Counted from the first letter of the stretch, positions 1 through 5,932 are shown. The stretch is 8,046 nt of DNA from Desulfurococcales archaeon (GCA_026990885.1 JALXCO010000056.1:1-8046), one strand, 5' to 3'. Notes: generated by a model not told the origin, from the letters alone. Numbers and translations: made by a program.

Positions 1-321
1 ATACTTAAGCAGGCTAGAAACGATCTTGGACTCAACAACAGCTAGAGAAACACTATATACATCGCTAAATTTTAGATGAGAACCCAGCCTAAGCTTATAG
101 AGGTCCTCATACACACCAGCCCACAGTCCAGTCTCCAGCTGAAGCTGATCCCTAACATCGACATTCTTAATATAGCCATAGTAGGCAGTCTCCTTCAAGT
201 AATCAATAGCCCTATCAACATTCTCTGCAGACACCATATCCGCCACAACCTGATCACTAAGCCTAACACTAGCAACCAGGCGAGCCCTAACAGCTAGATA
301 CCCAAGCTCCCAAGAGATCAT
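1..321 (-). CDS. atpC: A/V-type ATP synthase subunit C (N-terminal part, runs off the left edge)
   Basis: I translated the reverse strand from the ATG at 321. It stays open for 107 codons to the window edge, so this is only the N-terminal part of a protein that usually has about 340 residues. Visible family features are the N-terminal block GYLAVRARLVAS (7-18), followed by a helical segment and the block YLKETAYYGYI (41-51). This matches the archaeal AhaC/V-ATPase subunit d family, which typically has a YxxxRVRA motif and an L..T.Y motif. Subunit C is the funnel-shaped socket linking the rotor shaft to the membrane ring of the A1Ao ATPase. A GTG two codons upstream (327) is an alternative start, and an AGGG tract lies in the spacer. 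The gene follows a coiled-coil stalk-like subunit after 20 bp and is probably in the same operon. The family call is recognition of motifs and context, not a database match. Confidence 0.8.
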   Translation of the reverse strand, partial: MISWELGYLAVRARLVASVRLSDQVVADMVSAENVDRAIDYLKETAYYGYIKNVDVRDQLQLETGLWAGVYEDLYKLRLGSHLKFSDVYSVSLAVVESKIVSSLLKY

Positions 322-341
322 ATCCACACAACCCTACTAAA

Positions 342-683
342 CTATGATACACCAAACCTCCTCCAGAACTCCTTAACAGCCTCCTCCACAGCCTGATCAA
401 ACCTCTCGCTAGCCAAACTCTCCAGCTCTCTACCGATCTCACTTAAAGCCCTATCCTTATCCTCCTCAATCCTTTTTACCGTCTCTTCAGTTTCCTTATT
501 TAAATTCTCGATCAACTCATTGATCTTTGCCTCAAGATCCGAAACATACCTATCGGCAAGCTCCTCAGCATAGCTCATTAACTTACTATAGCTCGAGGAT
601 ACATCCTTAATAATATCCTGCAAACCCCTCTCAAAATCGCTAAAAACCTTGATGAGGTAGCCAACCCTACCCTTAGCCTCCAA
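342..683 (-). CDS. Short coiled-coil protein, probable A/V-type ATPase peripheral-stalk subunit (H/G- or E-like)
   Basis: The product has 113 residues, is rich in Glu, Lys and Arg, and contains almost no Pro or Gly between residues 10 and 100. The segment from about 35 to 105 has heptad-like spacing (ISELIENL-, ETVKRIEEDKDRALSEIGREL-type stretches), so a long parallel coiled coil is likely. The C-terminus ends in a short helix, AVEEAVKEFWRRF. Length and composition resemble subunit H (AhaH, about 105 aa) of the archaeal ATPase. Subunit E is usually about 190-200 aa with a globular C-terminal domain, which is missing here. The start is TTG, with GGTG six bases upstream (690-693). It lies 26 bp after trmI and 20 bp before subunit C, and that adjacency is the main reason for the ATPase assignment. 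A generic coiled-coil protein cannot be excluded. Confidence 0.6.
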   Translation of the reverse strand: MEAKGRVGYLIKVFSDFERGLQDIIKDVSSSYSKLMSYAEELADRYVSDLEAKINELIENLNKETEETVKRIEEDKDRALSEIGRELESLASERFDQAVEEAVKEFWRRFGVS

Positions 684-709
684 TCACGGCACCAGAAATA
701 TATCGATAA

Positions 710-1507
710 CTACATTCTTAAACGTTTCCTAGCGAAAACAATATAGCCAGTATGCCCAACCATCCTTGTGGATGGCCTAATAGCGTTCTCCCTAACATCG
801 TAGCCACGCTCCAAAAGCTCAACAACCCTAACATCGCCCCAGCCACCATGATCCCGGAGAAACCTAACCAACCTATCAACCTGGTTTACCGTAGGTATAA
901 AGAAGCCGGCAACAGAAGCAGGCTTAAGAGCCTCATATACAGGATCCACAACCCTCCAGGGATCGCCAATATCAACGAAGGCAGCATCAAGATCCCTCTC
1001 ATCAACACCCTCGGCAGCATCCCTATTCTTGATCACAACATACTCAAGCAGCCCCAGCAGCTCTAGATTTCTAGAAGCAACAGAAACCATATCGTCCCGA
1101 ACCTCATAGCTATACACCCTACCCCCAGGCATAACCGCATTGGCTAGATAGCTCGCCATAGCCCCAGAACCAACCCCAACCTCAAGGACCCTCATACCAG
1201 ACCTCAGGCCCAGATTAACCACTATATACGCCGCATCCTTAGGATAGATAATCTGGGACCTCCTAGTAAAAACCCTATCGATAAAATCGATCAGCGTAGG
1301 CCTATATATATAGGCCTCAGCACCGGAACTAAACCTAATCCTTGAACCATACTCAAGACCAATAATCTCATCGAAATCAACATAGCCCCTATCACAAACA
1401 AACCTTCCCCCCTTCCTAACCCTAACCACCCATCTCTTCCTAGAGTTCATAGCTATAAGAACCCATGAGCCATCCATAACTAGATTACTGCTGGTATCCA
1501 CACTCAT
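710..1507 (-). CDS. trmI: tRNA (adenine-N1)-methyltransferase TrmI
   Basis: TrmI is an SAM-dependent enzyme that makes m1A at position 58 (and 57 in archaea) of the tRNA T-loop, aiding thermostability. The 265-residue product has the expected order. A small N-terminal beta domain (about 12-70) is followed by the linker RRSQIIYPKDAAYIV (82-96), which is very characteristic of the family. SAM motif I is EVGVGSGA (109-116), the acidic residue after strand 2 is E135 in SYEVRDD, motif IV is DIGDPW (179-184), and the conserved tail RPSTRMVGHTGYIVFARK spans 244-261. D179 is the likely catalytic Asp. The usual motif IV reads DLP/DIPxP, so Gly at 181 is slightly unusual. An ATG at codon 11 (1477) is also possible and would align better with euryarchaeal TrmI starts. 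The candidate C/D sRNA abuts the annotated start. Confidence 0.92.
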   Translation of the reverse strand: MSVDTSSNLVMDGSWVLIAMNSRKRWVVRVRKGGRFVCDRGYVDFDEIIGLEYGSRIRFSSGAEAYIYRPTLIDFIDRVFTRRSQIIYPKDAAYIVVNLGLRSGMRVLEVGVGSGAMASYLANAVMPGGRVYSYEVRDDMVSVASRNLELLGLLEYVVIKNRDAAEGVDERDLDAAFVDIGDPWRVVDPVYEALKPASVAGFFIPTVNQVDRLVRFLRDHGGWGDVRVVELLERGYDVRENAIRPSTRMVGHTGYIVFARKRLRM

Positions 1508-1508
1508 A

Positions 1509-1575
1509 GAGGCTCAGACCTGGTGTCTCTCTTCATTCATACATAGTCAGTAATACCAGCCCTCCTCACAGCCCC
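1509..1575 (-). ncRNA. Candidate C/D box small RNA guiding rRNA 2'-O-methylation
   Basis: Reading the reverse strand, the elements fall in canonical order: box C GTGAGGA (1569-1563, one mismatch to RTGATGA), a 12-nt guide (1562-1551), box D' CTGA (1550-1547), a 10-nt spacer, box C' ATGAAGA (1536-1530, one mismatch), a second 12-nt guide (1529-1518) and box D CTGA (1517-1514). Flanking GGGGC (1575-1571) and GCCTC (1513-1509) form a 5-bp terminal stem with one G-U pair. Both box-to-box distances are exactly 12, the archaeal norm. The D' guide GGGCUGGUAUUA is perfectly complementary to UAAUACCAGCCC, which from memory is the crenarchaeal 16S rRNA sequence just after GCCGCCGCGG in the 530 region. 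The box D+5 rule predicts 2'-O-methylation at about E. coli A535. I did not identify a target for the D guide. It sits in the S25e-trmI spacer. Confidence 0.72.
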
Positions 1576-1611
1576 ACCCACTTTGAACCGCTAACCGAAG
1601 ACGCCGACACC

Positions 1612-1618
1612 CTAAAAA
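1612..1618 (-). promoter_or_regulatory. T-rich element: S25e terminator or sRNA promoter
   Basis: The reverse strand reads TTTTTAG, 43 bases past the S25e stop codon and about 40 bases before the sRNA stem. A T-run is a normal archaeal termination signal. The same sequence, preceded by GAAACAGC, could be a weak TATA box giving a start near 1589, shortly before the sRNA. The sequence alone does not decide between these, and both could apply. Confidence 0.35.
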
Positions 1619-1660
1619 GCTGTTTCACACAAACCATATGTAGAGGCCCAAGACATACAG

Positions 1661-2014
1661 CTAGCTTGAACCCCCAACAGAGGCAGGGAGGTATATAGAT
1701 AGCCTCCTACTCTTATCGTAAAGCCTGATAACCCCCTCAGACTCGAGCATCCTCAAGATGCTTTTGGCCGCAGTTAGAGTTATATCGAATCTGGAGGCTA
1801 TGACGTATGGTGTTATAACGTCTATATTAGAGATCTCGTTTTTAACTCTTCTATATGTTGACTGATCGATCTTGACGCTCGTAGCAGAAGCCACAGACCC
1901 CCTAGAAGACTCCCTACCCTTCCTAGACTTGCGCTCAGACCTAGACTCCTCACCCATTAGCCTCCTCTGCCTCTTCTCAATAGACGATAGAGGCTTCTTA
2001 CCCTTGGTGCCCAT
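1661..2014 (-). CDS. rps25e: 30S ribosomal protein S25e
   Basis: This small-subunit ribosomal protein is specific to archaea and eukaryotes. The 117-residue product has a long basic, disordered N-terminal tail (1-45, rich in Lys, Arg, Ser) followed by a winged-helix domain (about 47-112). Diagnostic blocks are VKNEISNIDVITPYVIASRF (57-76) and the recognition-helix region TLTAAKSILRMLESEGVI (79-96). The wing is DKSRRLSIYLP (100-110), ending in the family's IY.P signature. The length is typical of crenarchaeal members. The start is ATG with AGGTG 10 bases upstream. It is the first gene of a minus-strand group with trmI and the ATPase subunits, but the 153-bp spacer holding the sRNA means it may be transcribed separately. 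Confidence 0.93.
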   Translation of the reverse strand: MGTKGKKPLSSIEKRQRRLMGEESRSERKSRKGRESSRGSVASATSVKIDQSTYRRVKNEISNIDVITPYVIASRFDITLTAAKSILRMLESEGVIRLYDKSRRLSIYLPASVGGSS

Positions 2015-2024
2015 GGAGACAACA

Positions 2025-2064
2025 CACCTAATTATAAGAAGATAAGCCCTATAATTAATTTATA
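2025..2064 (-). promoter_or_regulatory. TATA box and Shine-Dalgarno site of the S25e gene
   Basis: On the reverse strand a clear TATA element, TATAAATT, occupies 2064-2057. Archaeal start sites lie about 25 bases from the TATA centre, so transcription should begin near 2035. That gives a leader of about 20 bases containing AGGTG (2029-2025), 10 bases before the ATG at 2014. Confidence 0.65.
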
Positions 2065-2082
2065 CCTATCAACAACACTAAT

Positions 2083-2132
2083 CTTAAGGTAAAGCAATTA
2101 CGGGTACGCAACATAAAGATCCATGAGTGATC
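2083..2132 (+). promoter_or_regulatory. Weak TATA-like element and SD site before the flippase-like gene
   Basis: CTTAAG at 2083-2088 is a poor TATA-like element whose predicted start would fall near 2112. GTGATC at 2127-2132 matches six bases of the ideal anti-SD complement (GGAGGTGATC) and ends 5 bases before the ATG at 2138, which supports that start. The promoter is much weaker than the divergent S25e promoter. Confidence 0.4.
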
Positions 2133-2137
2133 CATAG

Positions 2138-3184
2138 ATGATTTCAGGAAGAGCCGCAGTAATCATACTAGCCGTAGGGCTAGCGCTCTACATACTATAT
2201 ATAACGCTATTCATCGGAATAGAAAAACTAGCCAAAATACTGGGAAACATACAGATACCCCTGGCAATACTATCTGCAGTATTCATGGTGGCCGCAATAA
2301 TACTGCATGGGCTGTCATGGCACATGATCATAAGATCATCAGAAAACAACAATCAAAACAGATCAAGCATGAAGAGCACGATATCTATAATGAATATAGC
2401 GCTGCTGGCATCCTACATAATACCTATAGGAGCCATAACCGAGATAGCTAGGGCCCTGCTGGCATCAAGAATACTTCTAAAGCAGCTAGCCGAAATAACG
2501 GCGAGCATAATGATCCACAGAATATTCATAACATCCGTACCGTTCCTGGCGCTATCCCTCCTAACACTGCTTAGGGGAGGAACCAAATACATAAGGATGG
2601 ACGCGGTAAATATCCTAATAGCGTTCTATATAGCCCTGATCCTCCTGCCGAACATACTGCTTGTATTGGCATTCACATCAAGAGCTATAGATAGGTTGAT
2701 CGCTAGGTTCCGAAAATACATAAGCTATATTGTAGGGCAAGACATAACAAGGTTCAGCGACCTATATAAAGCATCCCTCAAGAACGCGATAACAAGCCCC
2801 TATGGGGTAGCTGGATTCATTATAGCTATAGTTGAATGGGTATTCCTATCCCTAGTAATGTTCACCATAATAGCATCGTTCAAAACAATCAATATAGAGC
2901 TAACCGACGCGCTATATATAGCTCTAATCATACAGATGCTCTGGTGGATCCTGCCGCTATCGTTTTCAGGATCTCTCGGAGTGCTCGATCTAATAGCAAC
3001 AATGGTTTACCAAACACTAGGGCTAGAGGGAGAGCTGTCAGCGGCGCTCGTGCTCATATATAGAATAATACTGCTGTCATCACTACTACTCCTAATGTAC
3101 CCATCGCTAAAGATAATAGGAATGAATCTAGAGGCGTTCAAAGACATATATAGGGAAACAAAAGAGGGCTACAGCGGTAAATAG
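2138..3184 (+). CDS. Flippase-like integral membrane protein (UPF0104 / AglD-MprF N-terminal family)
   Basis: The 348-residue protein is strongly hydrophobic, with about eight membrane segments (near 5-27, 42-63, 82-97, 127-146, 157-180, 223-248, 256-275 and 303-328). Characteristic of the lysylphosphatidylglycerol-synthase transmembrane/UPF0104 family are the block IPIGAITEIARALLASR (95-111), which corresponds to the PGRxGExxRAxLL motif, and the block PLSFSGSLGVLDL (273-285), which corresponds to P.sPGGlGvxE. A later YR pair is at 308-309. Family members are proposed to move lipid-linked substrates across the membrane. In archaea they often accompany glycosyltransferases, but none is next to this gene, so the substrate is unknown. 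The family's usual Glu near 284 appears as Asp-Leu here. The 3' end converges on proS with an 18-bp gap. Confidence 0.8.
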   Translation: MISGRAAVIILAVGLALYILYITLFIGIEKLAKILGNIQIPLAILSAVFMVAAIILHGLSWHMIIRSSENNNQNRSSMKSTISIMNIALLASYIIPIGAITEIARALLASRILLKQLAEITASIMIHRIFITSVPFLALSLLTLLRGGTKYIRMDAVNILIAFYIALILLPNILLVLAFTSRAIDRLIARFRKYISYIVGQDITRFSDLYKASLKNAITSPYGVAGFIIAIVEWVFLSLVMFTIIASFKTINIELTDALYIALIIQMLWWILPLSFSGSLGVLDLIATMVYQTLGLEGELSAALVLIYRIILLSSLLLLMYPSLKIIGMNLEAFKDIYRETKEGYSGK

Positions 3185-3195
3185 CGATGCTATAC

Positions 3196-3200
3196 AAAAA
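3196..3200 (-). terminator. T-run terminator directly after proS
   Basis: The reverse strand shows TTTTT starting two bases after the proS stop codon, in the 18-bp convergent spacer with the flippase-like gene. A short U-tract without a hairpin is sufficient for archaeal RNA polymerase to terminate. Confidence 0.5.
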
Positions 3201-3202
3201 CC

Positions 3203-4657
3203 CTAGTAAGTCCGTGCCAGCCTCATGAAAGTTACGGCATCTCTGCCGCATATAGGGCATTTAAGACCCTCAAGATCCACAGCCTCCAGCGGGGTCCCCA
3301 GCGTCTTACCGCCACTAGCATCACTCATCTTGAAGGCGCAGGAATCAGAACCGCACCAGGGGACCTCAACAATACCGGCTTTCTCCTCGATATGCCTCCT
3401 CGCCTCATCAACTGTGGAGACCCTATAGATCCTAGACCTAAACCCTCTCCAAGCAGCCTCCTTGAGGCGCTTATCTATATCAGCTAGAACATTCTCTAGC
3501 GTGGATGCCAGATCCTCAAGCTTAACCGTGGATCTCTTGAAGAGGTCCCTCCTAAAAACAGTAACGCTACCCTCCCGATACTCCCTGGGCCCAACCTCAA
3601 GCCTCACAGGGACCCCCTTGATCTCGTAGTCATAGAACTTCTCTGCGGGACGCTTCTCTCTATCAAGATCGATCTCAACCCTAAAGCCAGACTCCCTAGA
3701 AACCCTCTCATAGACATTTTCAGCGTATCTCCAAACCCTCTCAGTTTCATCCTCATCGGAGCTCGGAATAGGAACAACAATAACCTGTATAGGGGCGTAT
3801 CTAGGAGGAAGAACCAAACCCCTATCGTCACCATGTATAGCTATAAGGGAGGCGATAACCCTGTCCGAAACACCATAGCTGGTCTGCCAACCAAAATCCA
3901 CGGACTCATCCCTCCTATAGATCTTCACCTCGAAAGCACGAGTAAATGTCTGGCCTAGATGATGCACAGTACCTATCTGGAGAGCCCTGCCATCAGGCAT
4001 AAGGGTGTCGAACGCTACAGTATATAGAGCCCCAGGAAACTTATCCCACTCAGGCCTCTTGGAGACTATATATGGTATCCCCAAATCATCGAAAAACCTG
4101 CTATATATATCTACAGCCTCAGAAACCTGCCTGTCGGCATCCTCAAACGACTCGTGGAGCGTGTGGGCCTCCTTAAATGTGGTTACCTCCCTAAGCCTGA
4201 TCATGGGCCTTGTAGCCTTGGTCTCATACCTAAAGATGCTCACCACCTGATAGAGCTTCTTAGGCAACTGCCTATAGCTCTGATACCAGAGCTTCTCCAT
4301 ATAGGTTATAGCAACCTCGCTAGTGGGCCTCAAAGCAAGCTTAACATCAAGCTCCTCCAAACCGCCGTGGGTAACCCAGTAGACCTCATCCTCAAAGCCC
4401 TTTACGTGCTCCGCCTCCTTAGCCAGAAGATCCTCGGTGACTAGAAGAGGAAACAAAACCTCCTCATGCCCAGTAGAGTTCAGAAGCTCCCTCAACCTAG
4501 CGAGAACAAGCTCCCTGATCTTGAAGCCGTAGGGCCTCCATATACCCATACCCTTAATAGGGTACCTGCCATAATCATAGACCTCAGCAGCATCTATAAC
4601 CCAGTCGAACCACCTACCGAAACCCTCCCCATGCTTCGACGGAGGCTTCTCAGACAC
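3203..4657 (-). CDS. proS: Prolyl-tRNA synthetase, archaeal/eukaryotic type
   Basis: This class II synthetase attaches proline to tRNA-Pro. The 484 residues match the archaeal-type (ProS type 3) length and lack the bacterial editing insertion. The N-terminus reads FGRWFDWVIDAAEVYDY (13-29), a family hallmark. The catalytic core shows motif 1 around KGMGIWRPYG (35-44), the TxE loop RPTSE (110-114), motif 2 FRYETKATRPMIRLRE (142-157), the HHLGQTF segment (232-238) and the motif 3 region GVSDRVIASLIAIHGDDRGL (262-281). An anticodon-binding domain (about 288-390) is followed by a C-terminal zinc domain with Cys at 435, 440, 467 and 470, and the chain ends in the conserved C-terminal Tyr. The start is GTG with GGGGTG upstream (4665-4670). 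It is convergent with the flippase-like gene and divergent from the YdjM-type gene. Confidence 0.97.
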   Translation of the reverse strand: MSEKPPSKHGEGFGRWFDWVIDAAEVYDYGRYPIKGMGIWRPYGFKIRELVLARLRELLNSTGHEEVLFPLLVTEDLLAKEAEHVKGFEDEVYWVTHGGLEELDVKLALRPTSEVAITYMEKLWYQSYRQLPKKLYQVVSIFRYETKATRPMIRLREVTTFKEAHTLHESFEDADRQVSEAVDIYSRFFDDLGIPYIVSKRPEWDKFPGALYTVAFDTLMPDGRALQIGTVHHLGQTFTRAFEVKIYRRDESVDFGWQTSYGVSDRVIASLIAIHGDDRGLVLPPRYAPIQVIVVPIPSSDEDETERVWRYAENVYERVSRESGFRVEIDLDREKRPAEKFYDYEIKGVPVRLEVGPREYREGSVTVFRRDLFKRSTVKLEDLASTLENVLADIDKRLKEAAWRGFRSRIYRVSTVDEARRHIEEKAGIVEVPWCGSDSCAFKMSDASGGKTLGTPLEAVDLEGLKCPICGRDAVTFMRLARTY

Positions 4658-4693
4658 CTATACACACCCCAGCAACCACCAGGCCATCAATAG

Positions 4694-4702
4694 GAGTTAA
4701 AT
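4694..4702 (-). promoter_or_regulatory. TATA-like element of proS
   Basis: The reverse strand reads ATTTAACTC about 40 bases before the proS GTG. A start near 4671 would give a leader of about 14 bases, just enough to include GGGGTG. A second AT-rich candidate, TTTAATTA (4719-4712), would give a longer leader of about 32 bases. Confidence 0.45.
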
Positions 4703-4720
4703 GATAAGAGATAATTAAAG

Positions 4721-4728
4721 ATTAAATA
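4721..4728 (+). promoter_or_regulatory. TATA box for a probably leaderless mRNA of the YdjM-type gene
   Basis: ATTAAATA, preceded by the purine-rich AATTAAAG, is centred about 29 bases before the ATG at 4754. The predicted transcription start is therefore within a few bases of the start codon. There is no SD-like sequence between them, so the mRNA is probably leaderless. Confidence 0.55.
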
Positions 4729-4753
4729 GCCCGATAACATAAAGCGATGTAAG

Positions 4754-5203
4754 ATGAATAGGCTACCCCACACGCTACTAGCCATAGGTATATCATTCTA
4801 CATACTAGAGCCCGAAATAGAGCTCTTCCCCTACATACTGATCGCATCAGCCCTAGGAGGCATGATCCCAGACCTGGACAGGAGATACAGACATAGAAAG
4901 CTTCTACACAACATACCAGTATGGATAGCCGTAACCACAGCCCTACTGATACTAACCCAGCAACCCTACATCTACGTGGAGCCCCAAACAGCATTAGCTA
5001 TGGTTAAAGGCTTCATGATCGGGGTCTCATCCCACCTATTTGTAGACGCATTAACAATCAGAGGGATAGCACCCCTCTACCCACTATCAAACAAACATGT
5101 ATCCCTGCTAAAAATAAGATCAAGCAACCAGACATTCAACATGGCCGGAACAATTATTGGGGTCGCTCTATTCGTCTCGTGGATATATAGGAGCGTAGCC
5201 TAG
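4754..5203 (+). CDS. YdjM-like membrane-bound putative metal-dependent hydrolase
   Basis: The 149-residue protein matches the LexA-binding/inner-membrane hydrolase family (YdjM, PF04307). Motifs visible in order are PH at 5-6, MIPDLDRRYRHRKLLHN (37-53) containing the PDxD pair D40/D42 and H47, R48, H52, and then SSHLFVDALTIRGIAPLYPLS (92-112) with HxxxD at H94/D98 followed by the typical G-x-x-x-LYP run. Four membrane segments are likely (about 8-18, 24-36, 54-70 and 131-147). The His/Asp set suggests a metal site at the membrane face, but no substrate is established for the family. The usual HRxxTHS is HRKLLHN here, and the tG..E motif near the C-terminus appears as IRSSNQTF. The ATG start is supported by the well-placed TATA box. 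The stop overlaps the small convergent ORF by 4 bp. Confidence 0.82.
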   Translation: MNRLPHTLLAIGISFYILEPEIELFPYILIASALGGMIPDLDRRYRHRKLLHNIPVWIAVTTALLILTQQPYIYVEPQTALAMVKGFMIGVSSHLFVDALTIRGIAPLYPLSNKHVSLLKIRSSNQTFNMAGTIIGVALFVSWIYRSVA

Positions 5204-5346
5204 TGTCTCCCCACCCACACAGCTGAGACAGGCTGGAACCAACCAAAAACCGCTAGATAGGATTTAAGCCCTTGATGCAGACTAGACAGCTTCACCCACG
5301 CCTCATGGAGCCCTATCGAGATGGTGCCAAGGGCCCTCTCATCCAT
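5200..5346 (-). CDS. Small hypothetical protein, 48 residues
   Basis: The reverse strand from the ATG at 5346 encodes 48 residues starting MDERALGTISIG and ending SAVWVGRH. I do not recognise the family. It has three Trp (17, 36, 44) and one His-rich stretch, with no Cys and no obvious membrane helix. Residues 12-33 could form an amphipathic helix. In favour of a real gene are the codon style of its neighbours (GAG, AGG, GCC, GTG, ATA), a GGTGAGGGGGG tract ending 9 bases before the ATG, and a stop that closes neatly against the stop of the convergent gene. Against it are the short length and GGTGA being 13 bases from the ATG, farther than ideal. It follows the alkyltransferase gene after 92 bp in the same direction, so the two could be cotranscribed. 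Confidence 0.45.
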   Translation of the reverse strand: MDERALGTISIGLHEAWVKLSSLHQGLKSYLAVFGWFQPVSAVWVGRH

Positions 5347-5438
5347 GCTTTATCCCCCCTCACCACGTTACGGATCATTGGATACACACTAAACAAAGCG
5401 GGCAAGACTAGTTAAATGCATCACTAAACCATCTATAA

Positions 5439-5762
5439 TCAGCCTACAAGATCGGCAACATCAATAATACATCTCCTATCAACACGGTCACCATCGAAAA
5501 CAACGCCCTCAAGCCTAAGGAGCATACGCTTGAATTCGGGACCCCCAAAGCTGTACCCACCAAGAGAGCCATCACCCCTAACAACCCTGTGGCAGGGGAT
5601 GATGATGGGCAGGCTATTTTGAGCCAGGGCCAAACCCACCAATCTCGGGGATACACCAAGAAGCCTGGCTATGGAGCCGTATGTTGTTACGTAGCCCATA
5701 GGGATAAGCTGGATCAAGATATATATAAGCTCCTTCAACATGTCCCAGCTAGAGCCACCCAA
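5439..5762 (-). CDS. ogt: O6-alkylguanine-DNA alkyltransferase, single-domain short form
   Basis: This suicide DNA-repair protein transfers O6-alkyl groups to its own cysteine. The 107 residues cover only the C-terminal DNA-binding/active-site domain. Residues seen, by comparison with human MGMT, are Y28 (TTYGSIA), the Arg-finger R40 (SPRLVG), N49, the active-site PCHRV with C57 (56-60), Y70-S71, and E85 in LLRLEG. All key catalytic residues are kept, so this is not an alkyltransferase-like ATL protein, in which Cys is replaced by Trp. The usual N-terminal domain of 150-170 aa archaeal enzymes is absent, and I find no remnant in the upstream sequence. The start is TTG directly after an in-frame stop, with GGTGG five bases upstream. 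An ATG at 5741 (100 aa) is the alternative. Between this gene and its likely TATA box lies a long hairpin-rich leader. Confidence 0.9.
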   Translation of the reverse strand: MGGSSWDMLKELIYILIQLIPMGYVTTYGSIARLLGVSPRLVGLALAQNSLPIIIPCHRVVRGDGSLGGYSFGGPEFKRMLLRLEGVVFDGDRVDRRCIIDVADLVG

Positions 5763-5775
5763 CTAAACCACCACA

Positions 5776-5796
5776 GGGGAACGGTTCGGAACCCCT
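5776..5796. repeat. Hairpin AGGGG / CCCCT upstream of ogt
   Basis: AGGGG and CCCCT form a 5-bp stem around an 11-base loop that itself contains the near-palindrome GGTTCGGAACC. On the ogt transcript it would lie 14-34 bases before the TTG start, close enough to affect ribosome access. The loop and stem can also pair in alternative ways. Confidence 0.4.
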
Positions 5797-5841
5797 AGGC
5801 TTCCCTTCAATCCCACAGAAAACCCACAGGCGTATGAAGCA

Positions 5842-5855
5842 TGTGCCAGGGCACA
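5842..5855. repeat. Perfect inverted repeat TGTGCC-AG-GGCACA
   Basis: Six-base arms with a two-base centre. The centre is too short for a stable RNA hairpin in this form, so a dimeric protein operator is as likely as a stem. It lies about 80 bases upstream of the ogt start. Confidence 0.45.
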
Positions 5856-5880
5856 GAGATAGTGAGGTAACCATCCAGAT

Positions 5881-5897
5881 GCTTTGATGCGTAAAGC
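5881..5897. repeat. Hairpin GCTTT-7 nt-AAAGC
   Basis: A five-base-pair stem with the seven-base loop GATGCGT, a geometry that suits RNA folding. It is in the ogt leader interval. Confidence 0.35.
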
Positions 5898-5920
5898 GTA
5901 GGGGCAAACCATACATATCC

Positions 5921-5932
5921 GTGGGACCCCAC
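5921..5932. repeat. Perfect inverted repeat GTGGG-AC-CCCAC
   Basis: Five-base arms with a two-base centre, about 40 bases downstream (ogt direction) of the TATA box. Its left arm, GTGGGA, could also pair over a distance with TCCCAC at 5811-5816, which would close the whole leader. Confidence 0.35.

Noticed and set aside
76..297. A 73-residue plus-strand frame in the left end
   Set aside because: It is the shadow of the ATPase subunit C frame on the other strand, which shows clear family motifs.
696..703. ATATATTT as an internal promoter before the stalk-like subunit
   Set aside because: It lies only about 17 bases before the TTG start, so initiation would fall inside the gene. Read-through from trmI is simpler.
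4722..4994. A 90-residue minus-strand frame opposite the YdjM-like gene
   Set aside because: The opposite strand encodes a recognised family with conserved His/Asp motifs and has a well-placed promoter. This frame is Cys/Leu-rich antisense noise.
5400..5460. A second C/D box sRNA around CTGA and GTGATGC at the ogt 3' end
   Set aside because: The spacing from box C to D' is wrong, no final box D (CTGA) follows at 12 nt, and there is no terminal stem.
5806..5816. GTGGGATTGAA on the minus strand, resembling the end of a crenarchaeal CRISPR repeat
   Set aside because: Only one copy is present, with no regular spacing or second repeat anywhere in the window.
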